Shown: piece by piece, positions 1 through 7,311 of the stretch
Layout of the letters: every line of letters begins with the position of its first letter
Position numbering within the stretch: the first letter of the stretch is position 1
Assembly: GCA_032229885.1 (NCBI GenBank)
Contig: JAVYAJ010000247.1
Span: 1-12,535, forward strand
DNA length: 12,535 bases
Source of the DNA: Anammoximicrobium sp032229885
GTDB lineage: Bacteria; Planctomycetota; Planctomycetia; Pirellulales; Pirellulaceae
Direction of reading: 5' to 3'
Notes under the pieces: generated by a model
The model's database searches: none
What the model was told of the DNA's origin: nothing
What the model saw: the letters and a program-made list of their open reading frames with translations, nothing else
Program-made: the position numbers and the translations under genes

Positions 1-2
1 GT

Positions 3-194
3 CTAGGCTCGGGCGAAGTCTTCGATCCAAGGAAAACGGTTGTCATACCGTTCGTATTGCAGGCCGTCTTGGTCCACTCGACGTGCCAACCATTCCCGGC
101 CGTTGAGGCGGACGTGAATGGGAAACGGAAACCAGGTGTGAATTCGAGCCGACATGAACCCGAACGCGGGATCGATCCAGTAGTGATAGAGGAA
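3..194 (-). pseudogene. Internal fragment of an unnamed planctomycete gene family
   Basis: Reading the minus strand from 194 down to a TAG at 5-3 gives a 63-codon open stretch with strongly protein-like content: a LYHYWIDP start, then FGFM, HTWFPFPI, LNGREWLARR, and finally PWIEDFARA before the stop. From memory of planctomycete proteomes, this resembles the middle of a recurrent, functionally uncharacterised family (KCLHLYHY...FGFM...TWFPF...LNGREWLA...). Family members continue with a Gln-rich stretch after ARA, so the TAG probably arose from a CAG codon. Upstream in the same frame there is another TAG (197-195) where a Cys-containing segment would be expected, so both ends are broken. The fragment may extend off the left edge. 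The C-terminal domain of what looks like the same family is at the right end of the window. Frame and motifs are seen directly; the family assignment is recollection. Confidence 0.55.
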
Positions 195-197
195 CTA

Positions 198-559
198 CAT
201 GTCCCGAGACGAGTCTCCGCCTTAAGTTGGCCATTCGGTCCCATGAAACGCTCACAACGCGATAGCCGTATGTCCGGAGATCTGAACCTCCTGGCGCGTG
301 CGTCTTCCTCAACTCTTGCTACTCTGCAGCAAGCGGCGGAAATCGTTCTGGCCCACAGATGCCAAACGCCAAACTGCTTGATATCGCGCAATCGCCCTGG
401 CCCCAGCCCCGACACGATTTCCGGCGTCGTCAGGGCCGAAAAAATATGATTTTGCGGGACTGCTGCATCTTGTCTGGGTTTCTCGACTGGCGATGTCAAA
501 CTGGGTACAATAGCCTTCGTGATGTCTGGAGGCGACTCTTGGGTTGGCGTGGGTTTGGC
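198..559. other. Gap left of the sigma factor gene
   Basis: No gene is supported here. The part next to 198 (up to about 300) may hold further, frameshifted relics of the minus-strand fragment, because short minus-strand stretches such as RTYGYRV look compatible with it, but I could not align them convincingly. TACAAT at 506-511 resembles a -10 box for the sigma factor gene, without a good -35. GGAGG at 528-532 is the only strong Shine-Dalgarno-like site and lies six bases before an in-frame TTG at 539. Confidence 0.4.
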
Positions 560-1168
560 ATGAAGAATCCTGCGGCGGACGCGACTCCGTTCAACGTTTT
601 GCTGGATCGGCTGCGAAACGGCGACGACGATGCGGCTCGGGAATTGATCGACGAGTTTGGGGACGCCGTGCGGCGGGAGATCCGATTCCGGCTGCGCGAC
701 AGCCGACTGAGGCGCGTCGTGGCGGACAGCGACGTGTTTCAGTCGGTCGTATTGCGGTTTCTGTGGGGCTTGCGGCTGGGGAAGTTCGATGTGTCCAGTC
801 CCCACGAGTTGCTGGGGCTGCTGCGGAAGATCGCCGAGCGGCGAGTGTGCCGCGAGGCCCGGTTCTGGGGGGCTCAGCGTCGCGACGTGAAACGCACCGG
901 CGATGTGACCGATGTGCCGGACACGGTGCTGTTCGCCGCCGACCCCACGCCCAGCAGGGTGATTTCGGAACAGGAACTGATCGTCGAAGCCCTCGCCCGC
1001 CTGCCAGAGCAGACCCGGCAGATGTTCCAGTGGCTGCAGGGCGGACTGAGCTGGGCGGAAATCGCGGCCCGGCTGGGCGAGACGGCGACTGCCGAATCCG
1101 CGCGGAAACAGTACGAGCGGGCCGTGGCCAAGGTGGCGGCCGAACTGGGGCTGGAGGATTCCGGCTGA
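560..1168 (+). CDS. ECF-type RNA polymerase sigma factor (planctomycete Sigma70_ECF-like)
   Basis: A 202-residue protein expected to bind core RNA polymerase and direct it to a small set of promoters. Residues about 10-80 form the sigma-2 part, with VADSDVFQSVVLRF at 54-67 in place of the classical DLVQETFLR core-binding helix. Residues 145-195 form sigma-4, with LARLPEQTRQMF followed by a helix-turn-helix (LSWAEIAARLG, 163-173). The charged linker between them is typical. Length and layout fit Pfam Sigma70_ECF (PF07638), abundant in Planctomycetes and often encoded near Ser/Thr kinases, as here. I chose ATG 560 because MKNPAADATPFNVLLDRLRNG resembles family N-termini. An in-frame TTG at 539 has a better-spaced GGAGG and would add seven residues. 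No anti-sigma factor is adjacent, so control by phosphorylation or a distant regulator is possible (inference). Confidence 0.85.
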   Translation: MKNPAADATPFNVLLDRLRNGDDDAARELIDEFGDAVRREIRFRLRDSRLRRVVADSDVFQSVVLRFLWGLRLGKFDVSSPHELLGLLRKIAERRVCREARFWGAQRRDVKRTGDVTDVPDTVLFAADPTPSRVISEQELIVEALARLPEQTRQMFQWLQGGLSWAEIAARLGETATAESARKQYERAVAKVAAELGLEDSG

Positions 1169-1202
1169 CGTCAACAGGCCTCGTGCGGATCGAGGGAATG
1201 AA

Positions 1203-1220
1203 CCACGAATCCCACGAATG
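1203..1220 (+). repeat. Degenerate CCACGAAT-type intergenic repeat, copy 1
   Basis: CCACGAATCCCACGAATG. It matches the reverse complement of 1575-1592 at 15 of 18 positions and resembles the copy at 1673-1690. Units of this kind (CCACGAAT-CACACGAAT with a GTG-ATTCGTGG partner) are, from memory, common between genes in planctomycete genomes. Confidence 0.55.
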
Positions 1221-1373
1221 ACAAGAACACAACGCGGTTGTTATCGAGTTCGCGTGATTTGCGTCATGTGTAGTAACAACCTCAAACATCATGAACTTGT
1301 TGACCATGTTTTCAGGCAGCGAGAGCGTTAAGTTGTTGAAGGGTTAGAGGTTGTGCTTGCAGTAGCGCGGTGC

Positions 1374-1465
1374 CCTCTGCGTCTCTGCGTTTCCTTGACG
1401 TCCTTGCGCGGGCGAGCTGGCCGGGCTCCATGAAAATACGTTGTGGAAACGCAGAGACGCTGAGG
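1374..1465. repeat. Long inverted repeat with CTCTGCGTCTCTGCG arms
   Basis: Arms 1374-1394 and 1445-1465 are reverse complements at 20 of 21 positions; the inner 16 bases (1379-1394 and 1445-1460) pair perfectly. The loop is about 50 bases. The CTCTGCGTCTCTGCG / CGCAGAGACGC motif recurs as intergenic clutter in planctomycetes (recollection). It could fold as an extended hairpin in RNA or be a relic of a miniature mobile element. No T-run follows, so an intrinsic terminator is unlikely. Confidence 0.75.
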
Positions 1466-1574
1466 ACGCTGAGATTTCGGCGCCCCGTCGTAGCGGGGAG
1501 AGACAGGACAGGCGAATCACGGCGGCTGGACACGCATAGCGGGGATGAAGAAAACTGGTTAGACGAGATGTCTT

Positions 1575-1592
1575 CATTCGCGTGATTCATGG
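1575..1592 (-). repeat. Degenerate CCACGAAT-type intergenic repeat, copy 2 (inverted)
   Basis: CATTCGCGTGATTCATGG, the inverted partner of 1203-1220 (15 of 18 positions), so the two flank the 1374-1465 inverted repeat like ends of a composite palindrome. Confidence 0.5.
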
Positions 1593-1672
1593 TCCTCTTC
1601 AATATGTCTCGGCCCTTGTTTGGTTGCCGCTGCGGGCCGCGCTAGGGTTCTTCCGCGGTTTCTTGGGGGAAA

Positions 1673-1690
1673 CCACGGATCATACGAATG
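1673..1690 (+). repeat. Degenerate CCACGAAT-type intergenic repeat, copy 3
   Basis: CCACGGATCATACGAATG, followed by ACACGAATTAAG. It has the same orientation as copy 1 and lies about 100 bases before the kinase start. Confidence 0.5.
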
Positions 1691-1786
1691 ACACGAATTA
1701 AGGAATTAAGGATGGGGCAGATGTGGCAGCGGTTGTTTTCCTGCGGGAGAGCGACCAGAGTCGTGGTTTAATCAGCGGCGTGTTGC

Positions 1787-4700
1787 ATGTCTTCCGATGA
1801 CACTCAAGATTTCGCCTTACTGGCCAACGCCTTGACGGCGGCCTGGGAAGCCGGCGAGCTGCCGGATTTCGCGGACCTGCTGCATGGCGGTCGCGGGCTG
1901 TCGGCCGGACAGTTGACCGAACTGTGCTTGACCGACCAGGCGTTCCGCTGGCGCACGTCGGAGCCGCTACGGGTGGAGGACTACCTGGCGTTGTGCCCGC
2001 CGATCGGGGACGACGAGGAACTGCTGCTCGAGTTGGCGTACGGCGAGATCCGGACTCGGCAACAATTCGGCGATCCGCCGACGGCGGAGGAGATTGAAAC
2101 GCGCTTCCCGGCCCTCGCTCGACGCCTGTACCGGCAACTGGAAGTCAGCTTCTGGATGGATGATGGGGCCGTATCCCCAGGGCCCGCGGGCCCGCAGTTG
2201 CCGGTCTGCATGCTGCACCCGTCCTGCCCGTCGACGGACCCGCTGCCGCCCATCTGTGCCTTGCATCAGTCCGGCCAAATGGGGCCGTACGAGCTGCGCG
2301 AGGTCGTCGCGCACGGCGGCATGGGGGTGGTGTTCCGGGCGCGGCACGTGCAGTTGGGACGGATCGTGGCCCTGAAGGTGATCCGGCCCGATCGGATCGC
2401 CAACGAAACCGATCGGCGGCGGTTCCACAACGAGACGGTCACAATCGCCCAGTTGGATCACCCCCACATCGTCCCGATCTATGACGTAGGCGAGGTGAAC
2501 GGCGTCCACTACTTCACCATGAAGCTGATGGAAGGCGGAGACTTGCAGCAGCACTGCCGGCGCTACCTGGACGATCCACCCGCGGCGGCCCGAATGATCG
2601 CGGACGTGGCGGGGGCGATCCACCACGCGCACCGGCGCGGCGTGCTGCACCGCGATGTAAAACCCTCCAACGTGCTGCTGGACGAAGCGGGCCGGCCGTA
2701 CGTGACGGATTTCGGTTTGGCCCGGCGACTGGACGGCCAAGCCCAACTGTCGGATACGGGCGATTTGCTGGGAACGCCGGCCTACATGGCGCCGGAACAC
2801 TTGACGCCGGAGCTGGGACCGCTGACGGTGGCTGCCGACGTCTACGGCTTGGGGGCCGTGCTGTACGTGCTGTTGACCGGCCGGCCACCGTTCGAGGGCG
2901 GGCATACGGCGACGGTATTGGAGAGCATCCGCAGCCGCGAGCCGGCGCCGCCGCGTCAGCGGAATCCGCGTGTCGATCTGGATCTAGAGCAGGTCTGCCT
3001 GAAGGCGTTGGCCAAGCGACCGGCAGACCGCTACGCCGACGCGCAAGAACTGGCCGAGGACTTGCAGCAGTTCTTGGCGGGCCAGAGCGTGCGGGCCCGG
3101 CCGCTGACCTGGCTGCAGCGGCGCTGGCGATGGGTCCGCCGGCATCCGGACTTGGCGGCCCTGAACGCCGGGATCTTGATCGTCGCTACCGTCCTGCTAA
3201 CCCTGCTGGGCGTGCAGACGATCCGCTTGGGGACCGCGCGCCGCGAGTTGGACGATTCGCTGCGAACGGCGAGAGTTCAGCAGGCTGAAGCCGCGGCCAA
3301 CCGGCAGGAGACGGCCCGCTTGCGGGATTCCGCCGAGCACCAGCAGGCCCAAGCGGAGGCGGCCCGCGCAGAGGCCGAGGCCCAGCGTCAGGTCGCGCGC
3401 CAGACCGCCTATGCCGCCGCCATCCACCACAGCGAAATGGCCTGGAAGGCGGGCGATACCACCGAGTTTTCGCGGCTGCTGGACGAGCAGGTCCCGCAGA
3501 AGGGCCAACCGGACGCGCGCGGTTTCGAGTGGTTCGTGCTCGACCGCCTGCACCGTCCTCGCCCAAAGCGTTTGCCCGTGTTTCGAGGTCCGGTCCGCAG
3601 CATCGGCTATTCGCCGGACGGCTGCCTGCTCGCCGCGGCCGGAGAGCCCGGATTGATCCAAGTGCTGGATGCGGAGACGGGCCGCGTGATGGCGTTCTGG
3701 CGGTCGTTCACCACCACGCGCGGCCTGGCGTTCTCGCCGGACGGAACGTTGCTGGCCGCCGTCGGGGACGACGGCAAGCTGCGGATTTTGCCCGCCCGGG
3801 GCGGCGCTGCGCAGGCCTGGCCCGTCGCCGAGATGCCCGTCCGTCAGGTCGCCTTCGTAAGCGGCAGTCCGCTGCTGGCGACGTGCGACCAAGACGGCAA
3901 GATCCGGCTGATCGACCGCCAGAACGGGGACGTGGCGGCCACACTGGACGCCGGCTCGGCCAAGATCGAGTGCCTGGCCGTGGCGCCGGACGGCGGCTGG
4001 CTGGTCAGCGGCCATCGCCACGGGAGAGTCCGGGTCTGGGACTTGATGACGCGACAAGGCGTGTATGACTTTGACGTGGGTTCGACGGAGCCCGTCATGT
4101 GTCTGGCCGTGTCGGGGGACGGGACTAAGGTAGCCGCCGGCGACACGGATGGCGTGGTGCGCGTCGCCCGCTTGGGCCGTCCTTGGTCGCACCAGTGGCT
4201 GCTGTCCGGTCGACATTTCGACCGCCTGCAGGAAGTCGCCTGGGCGGTGGATGGACGCCGCGTCGCCAGTTGCGACAAGAACGGTGCGGTGCGAGTCTGG
4301 CGGCTTCCGGACGGCCCGGTCGGCGGCGATGTGTCCCTGCAATCGCCGGAGCGGGCGTGGCAAGCGCACGACGGTCGCGCTTATGCAGTGGCCTTCGATC
4401 CGCGCGGAAACCGGCTAGCCACGGGCGGCCAAGAGCCGCACGTCGCCGTCTGGACCCCGCAGGACCGCGAAGACGTCCTTGTATTGGGCCTCACGGGACA
4501 GACGACCTCCGCCAGCCGCTCGATCGCGTTTGCGCCGGACAGCCGGCTTCTGGCAGTGGCGGCGACGGATGGCGTGCAGCTATGGGACCGGCAGACGCGG
4601 AAGCTCGTCTCGCGGCTGTCCCGCAATGGGCGGCCTTGCGACAACGTGACCGTGTCCCGCGACGGGCAATTCCTGGCCGTCGGGATGGATCGGCAAGGCA

Positions 4701-5398
4701 CGGTCGAAGTCTGGCAGAAATTGGCCGACGGATGGAAGTTCGCATGGGAGACGCAGCAACAGCCGTCCGACCACCTCGCTTTCTCGCCGTCGTCCGACGC
4801 CCTGGCTGTCGTCGATTGGCGCGGCAATACCGTTGCCGTCTACGCTGTGGCGACCGGTCGCATCGAACGCCGCCTGACGGCCGAACAGTGCTGGGCCGCC
4901 GAGTTTTCGCCGGACGGCCGGCAACTCGTGTTTACCGAACAGGACGGGGCCATCGTCTGGGATTGGACGGAGCGGCAATCGCTGTGGCGGCTGCAAGGAC
5001 ATCGCAGCACGGTCACCGATCTGGCTTACAGCCCCGACGGTCGGCGGCTGGCCTCCTGCGGCCGTGACCGCCGGATTGCCGTTTGGGACACGCTCAGCGG
5101 CGTCCTGTTGCGGACGATGATGGGACACCGGACCGGCGTCTCCCAGATTGCCTTCGTGGGCAACGATCGCCTGGTATCCGTGGGGGATGACGGGGCGATC
5201 CTTGTCTGGCACGCCGGATTCGGCGCCCAACTGTGCTGCCTCCGCGAGGGCGGAACGAATACCTGTTTCCGTCTCGCGGTCTCCCCGGACCAGCGTTGGC
5301 TGGCCTGCCGGCTGGCCAACGGCGATATCCCCTTGATCGATATCTCGCGAGGCCAGGCCGAGTCCACGTCGGCGGACGCGGCGGGTGAGGGGCCGTAG
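1787..5398 (+). CDS. Transmembrane Ser/Thr protein kinase with double WD40 propeller
   Basis: A 1203-residue membrane kinase expected to phosphorylate Ser/Thr on partner proteins. Residues 1-125 form an acidic N-terminal module of the kind seen before planctomycete kinases, followed by a Pro/Cys linker. The kinase domain is about 165-430: Gly loop HGGMGVVF (176-183), Lys197 in VALKV, Glu216, HRDVKPSN with Asp290 and Asn295, DFG 308-310, APE 335-337 and DVYGLG 351-356, so all catalytic residues are present and it is an RD kinase. A basic stretch (WLQRRWRWVRR) precedes a single membrane helix (about 456-478), then an Ala/Gln/Glu coiled coil (480-545). From about 598 to 1190 I count 14 WD40-like units with SPDG-type turns, consistent with two seven-bladed propellers, probably extracytoplasmic. 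The start is the first ATG after an upstream stop and lacks a close Shine-Dalgarno. The nearby ECF sigma factor suggests a signalling pair (inference). Confidence 0.92.
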   Translation: MSSDDTQDFALLANALTAAWEAGELPDFADLLHGGRGLSAGQLTELCLTDQAFRWRTSEPLRVEDYLALCPPIGDDEELLLELAYGEIRTRQQFGDPPTAEEIETRFPALARRLYRQLEVSFWMDDGAVSPGPAGPQLPVCMLHPSCPSTDPLPPICALHQSGQMGPYELREVVAHGGMGVVFRARHVQLGRIVALKVIRPDRIANETDRRRFHNETVTIAQLDHPHIVPIYDVGEVNGVHYFTMKLMEGGDLQQHCRRYLDDPPAAARMIADVAGAIHHAHRRGVLHRDVKPSNVLLDEAGRPYVTDFGLARRLDGQAQLSDTGDLLGTPAYMAPEHLTPELGPLTVAADVYGLGAVLYVLLTGRPPFEGGHTATVLESIRSREPAPPRQRNPRVDLDLEQVCLKALAKRPADRYADAQELAEDLQQFLAGQSVRARPLTWLQRRWRWVRRHPDLAALNAGILIVATVLLTLLGVQTIRLGTARRELDDSLRTARVQQAEAAANRQETARLRDSAEHQQAQAEAARAEAEAQRQVARQTAYAAAIHHSEMAWKAGDTTEFSRLLDEQVPQKGQPDARGFEWFVLDRLHRPRPKRLPVFRGPVRSIGYSPDGCLLAAAGEPGLIQVLDAETGRVMAFWRSFTTTRGLAFSPDGTLLAAVGDDGKLRILPARGGAAQAWPVAEMPVRQVAFVSGSPLLATCDQDGKIRLIDRQNGDVAATLDAGSAKIECLAVAPDGGWLVSGHRHGRVRVWDLMTRQGVYDFDVGSTEPVMCLAVSGDGTKVAAGDTDGVVRVARLGRPWSHQWLLSGRHFDRLQEVAWAVDGRRVASCDKNGAVRVWRLPDGPVGGDVSLQSPERAWQAHDGRAYAVAFDPRGNRLATGGQEPHVAVWTPQDREDVLVLGLTGQTTSASRSIAFAPDSRLLAVAATDGVQLWDRQTRKLVSRLSRNGRPCDNVTVSRDGQFLAVGMDRQGTVEVWQKLADGWKFAWETQQQPSDHLAFSPSSDALAVVDWRGNTVAVYAVATGRIERRLTAEQCWAAEFSPDGRQLVFTEQDGAIVWDWTERQSLWRLQGHRSTVTDLAYSPDGRRLASCGRDRRIAVWDTLSGVLLRTMMGHRTGVSQIAFVGNDRLVSVGDDGAILVWHAGFGAQLCCLREGGTNTCFRLAVSPDQRWLACRLANGDIPLIDISRGQAESTSADAAGEGP

Positions 5399-5423
5399 CA
5401 ACGGTGGCCGAAGCGAGTCCCCG

Positions 5424-6107
5424 CCCGGCCAGAAAATCGGCCCCGCCTCGGCCACGGAGTCCGGACGCATCGAGTTCGTCGAGCACCGAGTCCGGCGAGC
5501 GGTCCAGCGCGTCATGCCGCGCCGGAAACTCGCCAGCGGCGAAAGCGGCTTCGACCGAGTTCGTTTCCACCGTGCGCGGATCGGGCGGAAAGGCCCGCAT
5601 CTTCGCCCGCCGCCGTTGGCGACAATCCACGATCTAGCCGCACCACGGCCCCTCCAGGCCGCCAGTTGGTTCGCGGTCAACGGATCCACCGGACTTTCGT
5701 GGATCAGTGTGCCGGCGCCAGATGGCACAACCCCAGGCGACCGGTCCGCGTGATCGTCCGGCTCTGATCCGGCATCGTCCGCGGCTTGCCAAACAGTGTC
5801 CCACGCCGCGAAGCATGCATGCCGGCCCGTCGCAGGTCCGGATCGTCCGCGCCGGCGGCGCGTCGCTGGACAGCATCGCATAGAACGTCGCGATCCCATT
5901 GACTCGCGCCGCCGACACGCGCAGCGCCCGAGCCACCGCCACGATCCGCTCCGGGGTCAGCCGCCCGTGGACTGTCTGAACCGCGCCCAGGATCTCGACC
6001 ACCTGCGTCGACTCGCGGTCAAACCGCTCCGCCAGCGCCTCAATCGCCGCATCCGGCTCGCGATAACTCAGCGTCCGCGTATGCATTTCCCGGGCCCCAA
6101 AAATCAC
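5424..6107 (-). pseudogene. Degraded nuoE-nuoF-like fusion (NADH-dehydrogenase/diaphorase-type)
   Basis: Pieces of one protein lie in order on the minus strand but in different frames. The first frame (from GTG 6107 or ATG 6086) carries a helical N-terminal part (ALAERFDRE, HGRLTPERIVAVARAL, VNGIATFYAML) and TCDGPACMLRG to about 5800: the NuoE/HoxE thioredoxin-fold domain with the first [2Fe-2S] pair, C-x4-C. A second frame at 5748-5710 reads GRLGLCHLAPA then stop, matching the C-x3-C site with its first Cys replaced by Arg. A third frame (5710-5651) continues ESPVDPLTANQLAAWRG. Another frame (about 5580-5424) reads VLDELDASGLRGRGGADF, the NuoF nucleotide/FMN-binding GLRGRGGAGF motif. The expected K-W after that motif is missing and homology stops some 25 bases from the kinase stop. 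In life it would pass electrons between NADH, FMN and a 2Fe-2S centre. It cannot encode a full protein now. Confidence 0.75.
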
Positions 6108-6410
6108 CGTTCGAAATTTCTAAAACTTTTTTTCGTCTTCCGTGTCCGACCTGCGTCCGAAGCGCAATTAAGCATAGGACGGGCAGCAGTGAACGGCGTG
6201 CTACCTCGATCGCTATGGCAGCAGGCTCGCGTCATCGCCGCCACCGCGTCTGCCGTCGAAGCCTGCAGACGTAAACGAGTTGTGGCCATAGTGCCGATCC
6301 CGCCGCGTCGGAATATCTTGACCGAAACGGCAAGTTGTTTGACGCGGGGTAATTGCAGGTTGGACCGTGATATGAAGGCTTTCAGTTCTACCCCACAAGG
6401 AGATCCGAAA
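6108..6410. other. Gap upstream of the cysteine peptidase gene
   Basis: I see no gene. The peptidase frame is open leftward to about 5796, but that part runs antisense over the nuoE-nuoF relic and has no family resemblance, so it is not coding. A T-run lies at 6127-6133. TTGACC near 6318 and TTTGACG near 6337 are -35-like, but I find no well-spaced -10. The promoter of the peptidase gene should be in this interval. Confidence 0.4.
6398..6403 (+). promoter_or_regulatory. Strong ribosome binding site of the peptidase gene
   Basis: AAGGAG, seven bases before ATG 6411. It decides the start against an in-frame ATG at 6372, which lacks such a site, and against the much longer upstream open frame. 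Confidence 0.8.
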
Positions 6411-7277
6411 ATGGACGAGACATTTGCCCTTGGTTGGCTCCCCGATCTTCCCGACTTTCGCGACTACTCGGACGAGACAAAGAGCGTTCACAGCCTGCTC
6501 AAAGCGGCTGGAGTCGCCAATCCTGCAAAACTTACTCTGCCGCCATCGGTTGACCTCCGACAATGGTGTCCACCGATCGAAGACCAAGGCACTCTCGGCT
6601 CATGCACCGCTAACGCGGGTGTTGGGCTGGTCGAGTATTTTGAACGCCGAGCATTCGGCAGGCATCTGGATGCGTCGCGTTTGTTCTTGTACAAGGTTAC
6701 GCGCAATTTGCTCGGATGGACCGGCGACACCGGCGCTTATCTTCGCGACACCATGAAAGCCATGGTGTTGTTCGGCGTTCCGCCGGAGTCGTATTGGAAG
6801 TACAACATCTCTGACTTTGAAAAGGAACCGTCGGCGTTTTGTTACGCTTTTGCGCAGAATTACCAAGCCATTCAGTATTACCGTCTTGATTCGCCGGGAA
6901 CGACCCCAGCAGCGCTGGTCGCACGCATCAAGTCAAATCTGGCGGCGGGCCTCCCTTCCATGTTCGGCTTTACCGTGTACTCGTCGATATCGCAGGCAGG
7001 TGCGACAGGAAAGATCCCGTATCCCGCGCCTCAGGAGAACATCTTGGGCGGGCATGCCGTTGTCGCTGTCGGCTACGATGACACCGTCTCCGTCCAGAAC
7101 TCTAACGACGGCAGCGAACGTATTGGCGCGTTGTTGATCCGCAACTCGTGGGGAACAGGTTGGGGAACCCAGGGTTACGGATGGCTGCCGTATGACTATG
7201 TCACCACGCAGTTGGCAATTGACTGGTGGTCGTTGATCAGAAACGAGTGGATCGACACCAACGTCTTTTCCGTTTGA
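6411..7277 (+). CDS. Papain-like (C1A) cysteine peptidase
   Basis: A 288-residue protein expected to cleave peptide bonds through a Cys-His thiolate pair. The full papain set is visible: Gln59 (oxyanion hole) and Cys65 in EDQGTLGSCTANA, His215 in LGGHAVVAVGYDD, and Asn245 in RNSWGTGWG, followed by the typical aromatic GYGWLPYDYV. The N-terminus (GWLPDLPDFRDYS ... LPPSVDLRQWCPPIEDQG) matches bacterial C1A peptidases (PF00112), which carry this short leader rather than the long I29 propeptide of plant papains. I see no signal peptide or membrane segment, so it is probably cytoplasmic or exported by another route. The stop is 34 bases before the next gene, which suggests one transcript. Third codon positions look less GC-rich than in the kinase gene, compatible with separate ancestry. 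The substrate is unknown; processing of the neighbouring protein is one guess. Confidence 0.88.
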   Translation: MDETFALGWLPDLPDFRDYSDETKSVHSLLKAAGVANPAKLTLPPSVDLRQWCPPIEDQGTLGSCTANAGVGLVEYFERRAFGRHLDASRLFLYKVTRNLLGWTGDTGAYLRDTMKAMVLFGVPPESYWKYNISDFEKEPSAFCYAFAQNYQAIQYYRLDSPGTTPAALVARIKSNLAAGLPSMFGFTVYSSISQAGATGKIPYPAPQENILGGHAVVAVGYDDTVSVQNSNDGSERIGALLIRNSWGTGWGTQGYGWLPYDYVTTQLAIDWWSLIRNEWIDTNVFSV

Positions 7278-7311
7278 TGCAAAGATGTCTCTTGCAAGAA
7301 AGGTAGGAGTC

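Larger units (their letters stand above)
1169..1786. other. Repeat-rich intergenic region between sigma factor and kinase
   Basis: No coding sequence is supported. The gap holds three degenerate copies of an 18-base CCACGAATCACACGAATG-like unit (1203-1220 plus, 1575-1592 minus, 1673-1690 plus), a partial minus-oriented relic around 1251-1270, and a near-perfect 21-base inverted repeat (1374-1394 with 1445-1465). Short open frames here follow the repeat composition and show no recognisable protein motif. The 618-base spacing makes co-transcription of the sigma factor and the kinase uncertain. Confidence 0.6.

Noticed and set aside
544..1307. Alternative frames over the sigma factor gene (plus 544-1221 and minus 591-1307)
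   Set aside because: The sigma-2 and sigma-4 motifs lie only in the frame of 560-1168; the others are low-complexity Arg/Gly/Pro sequence.
1967..5899. Long minus-strand open frames of 312, 390 and 439 residues opposite the kinase gene
   Set aside because: They mirror the GC-rich codon pattern of the kinase on the other strand, are full of Arg, Pro and Gln and carry no motifs. The far end of the last overlaps one frame of the nuoE-nuoF relic, which is annotated separately.
5796..6410. Leftward extension of the peptidase open frame (205 more residues)
   Set aside because: It runs antisense to the nuoE-nuoF relic, is Arg/His-rich, and the strong AAGGAG site supports ATG 6411.
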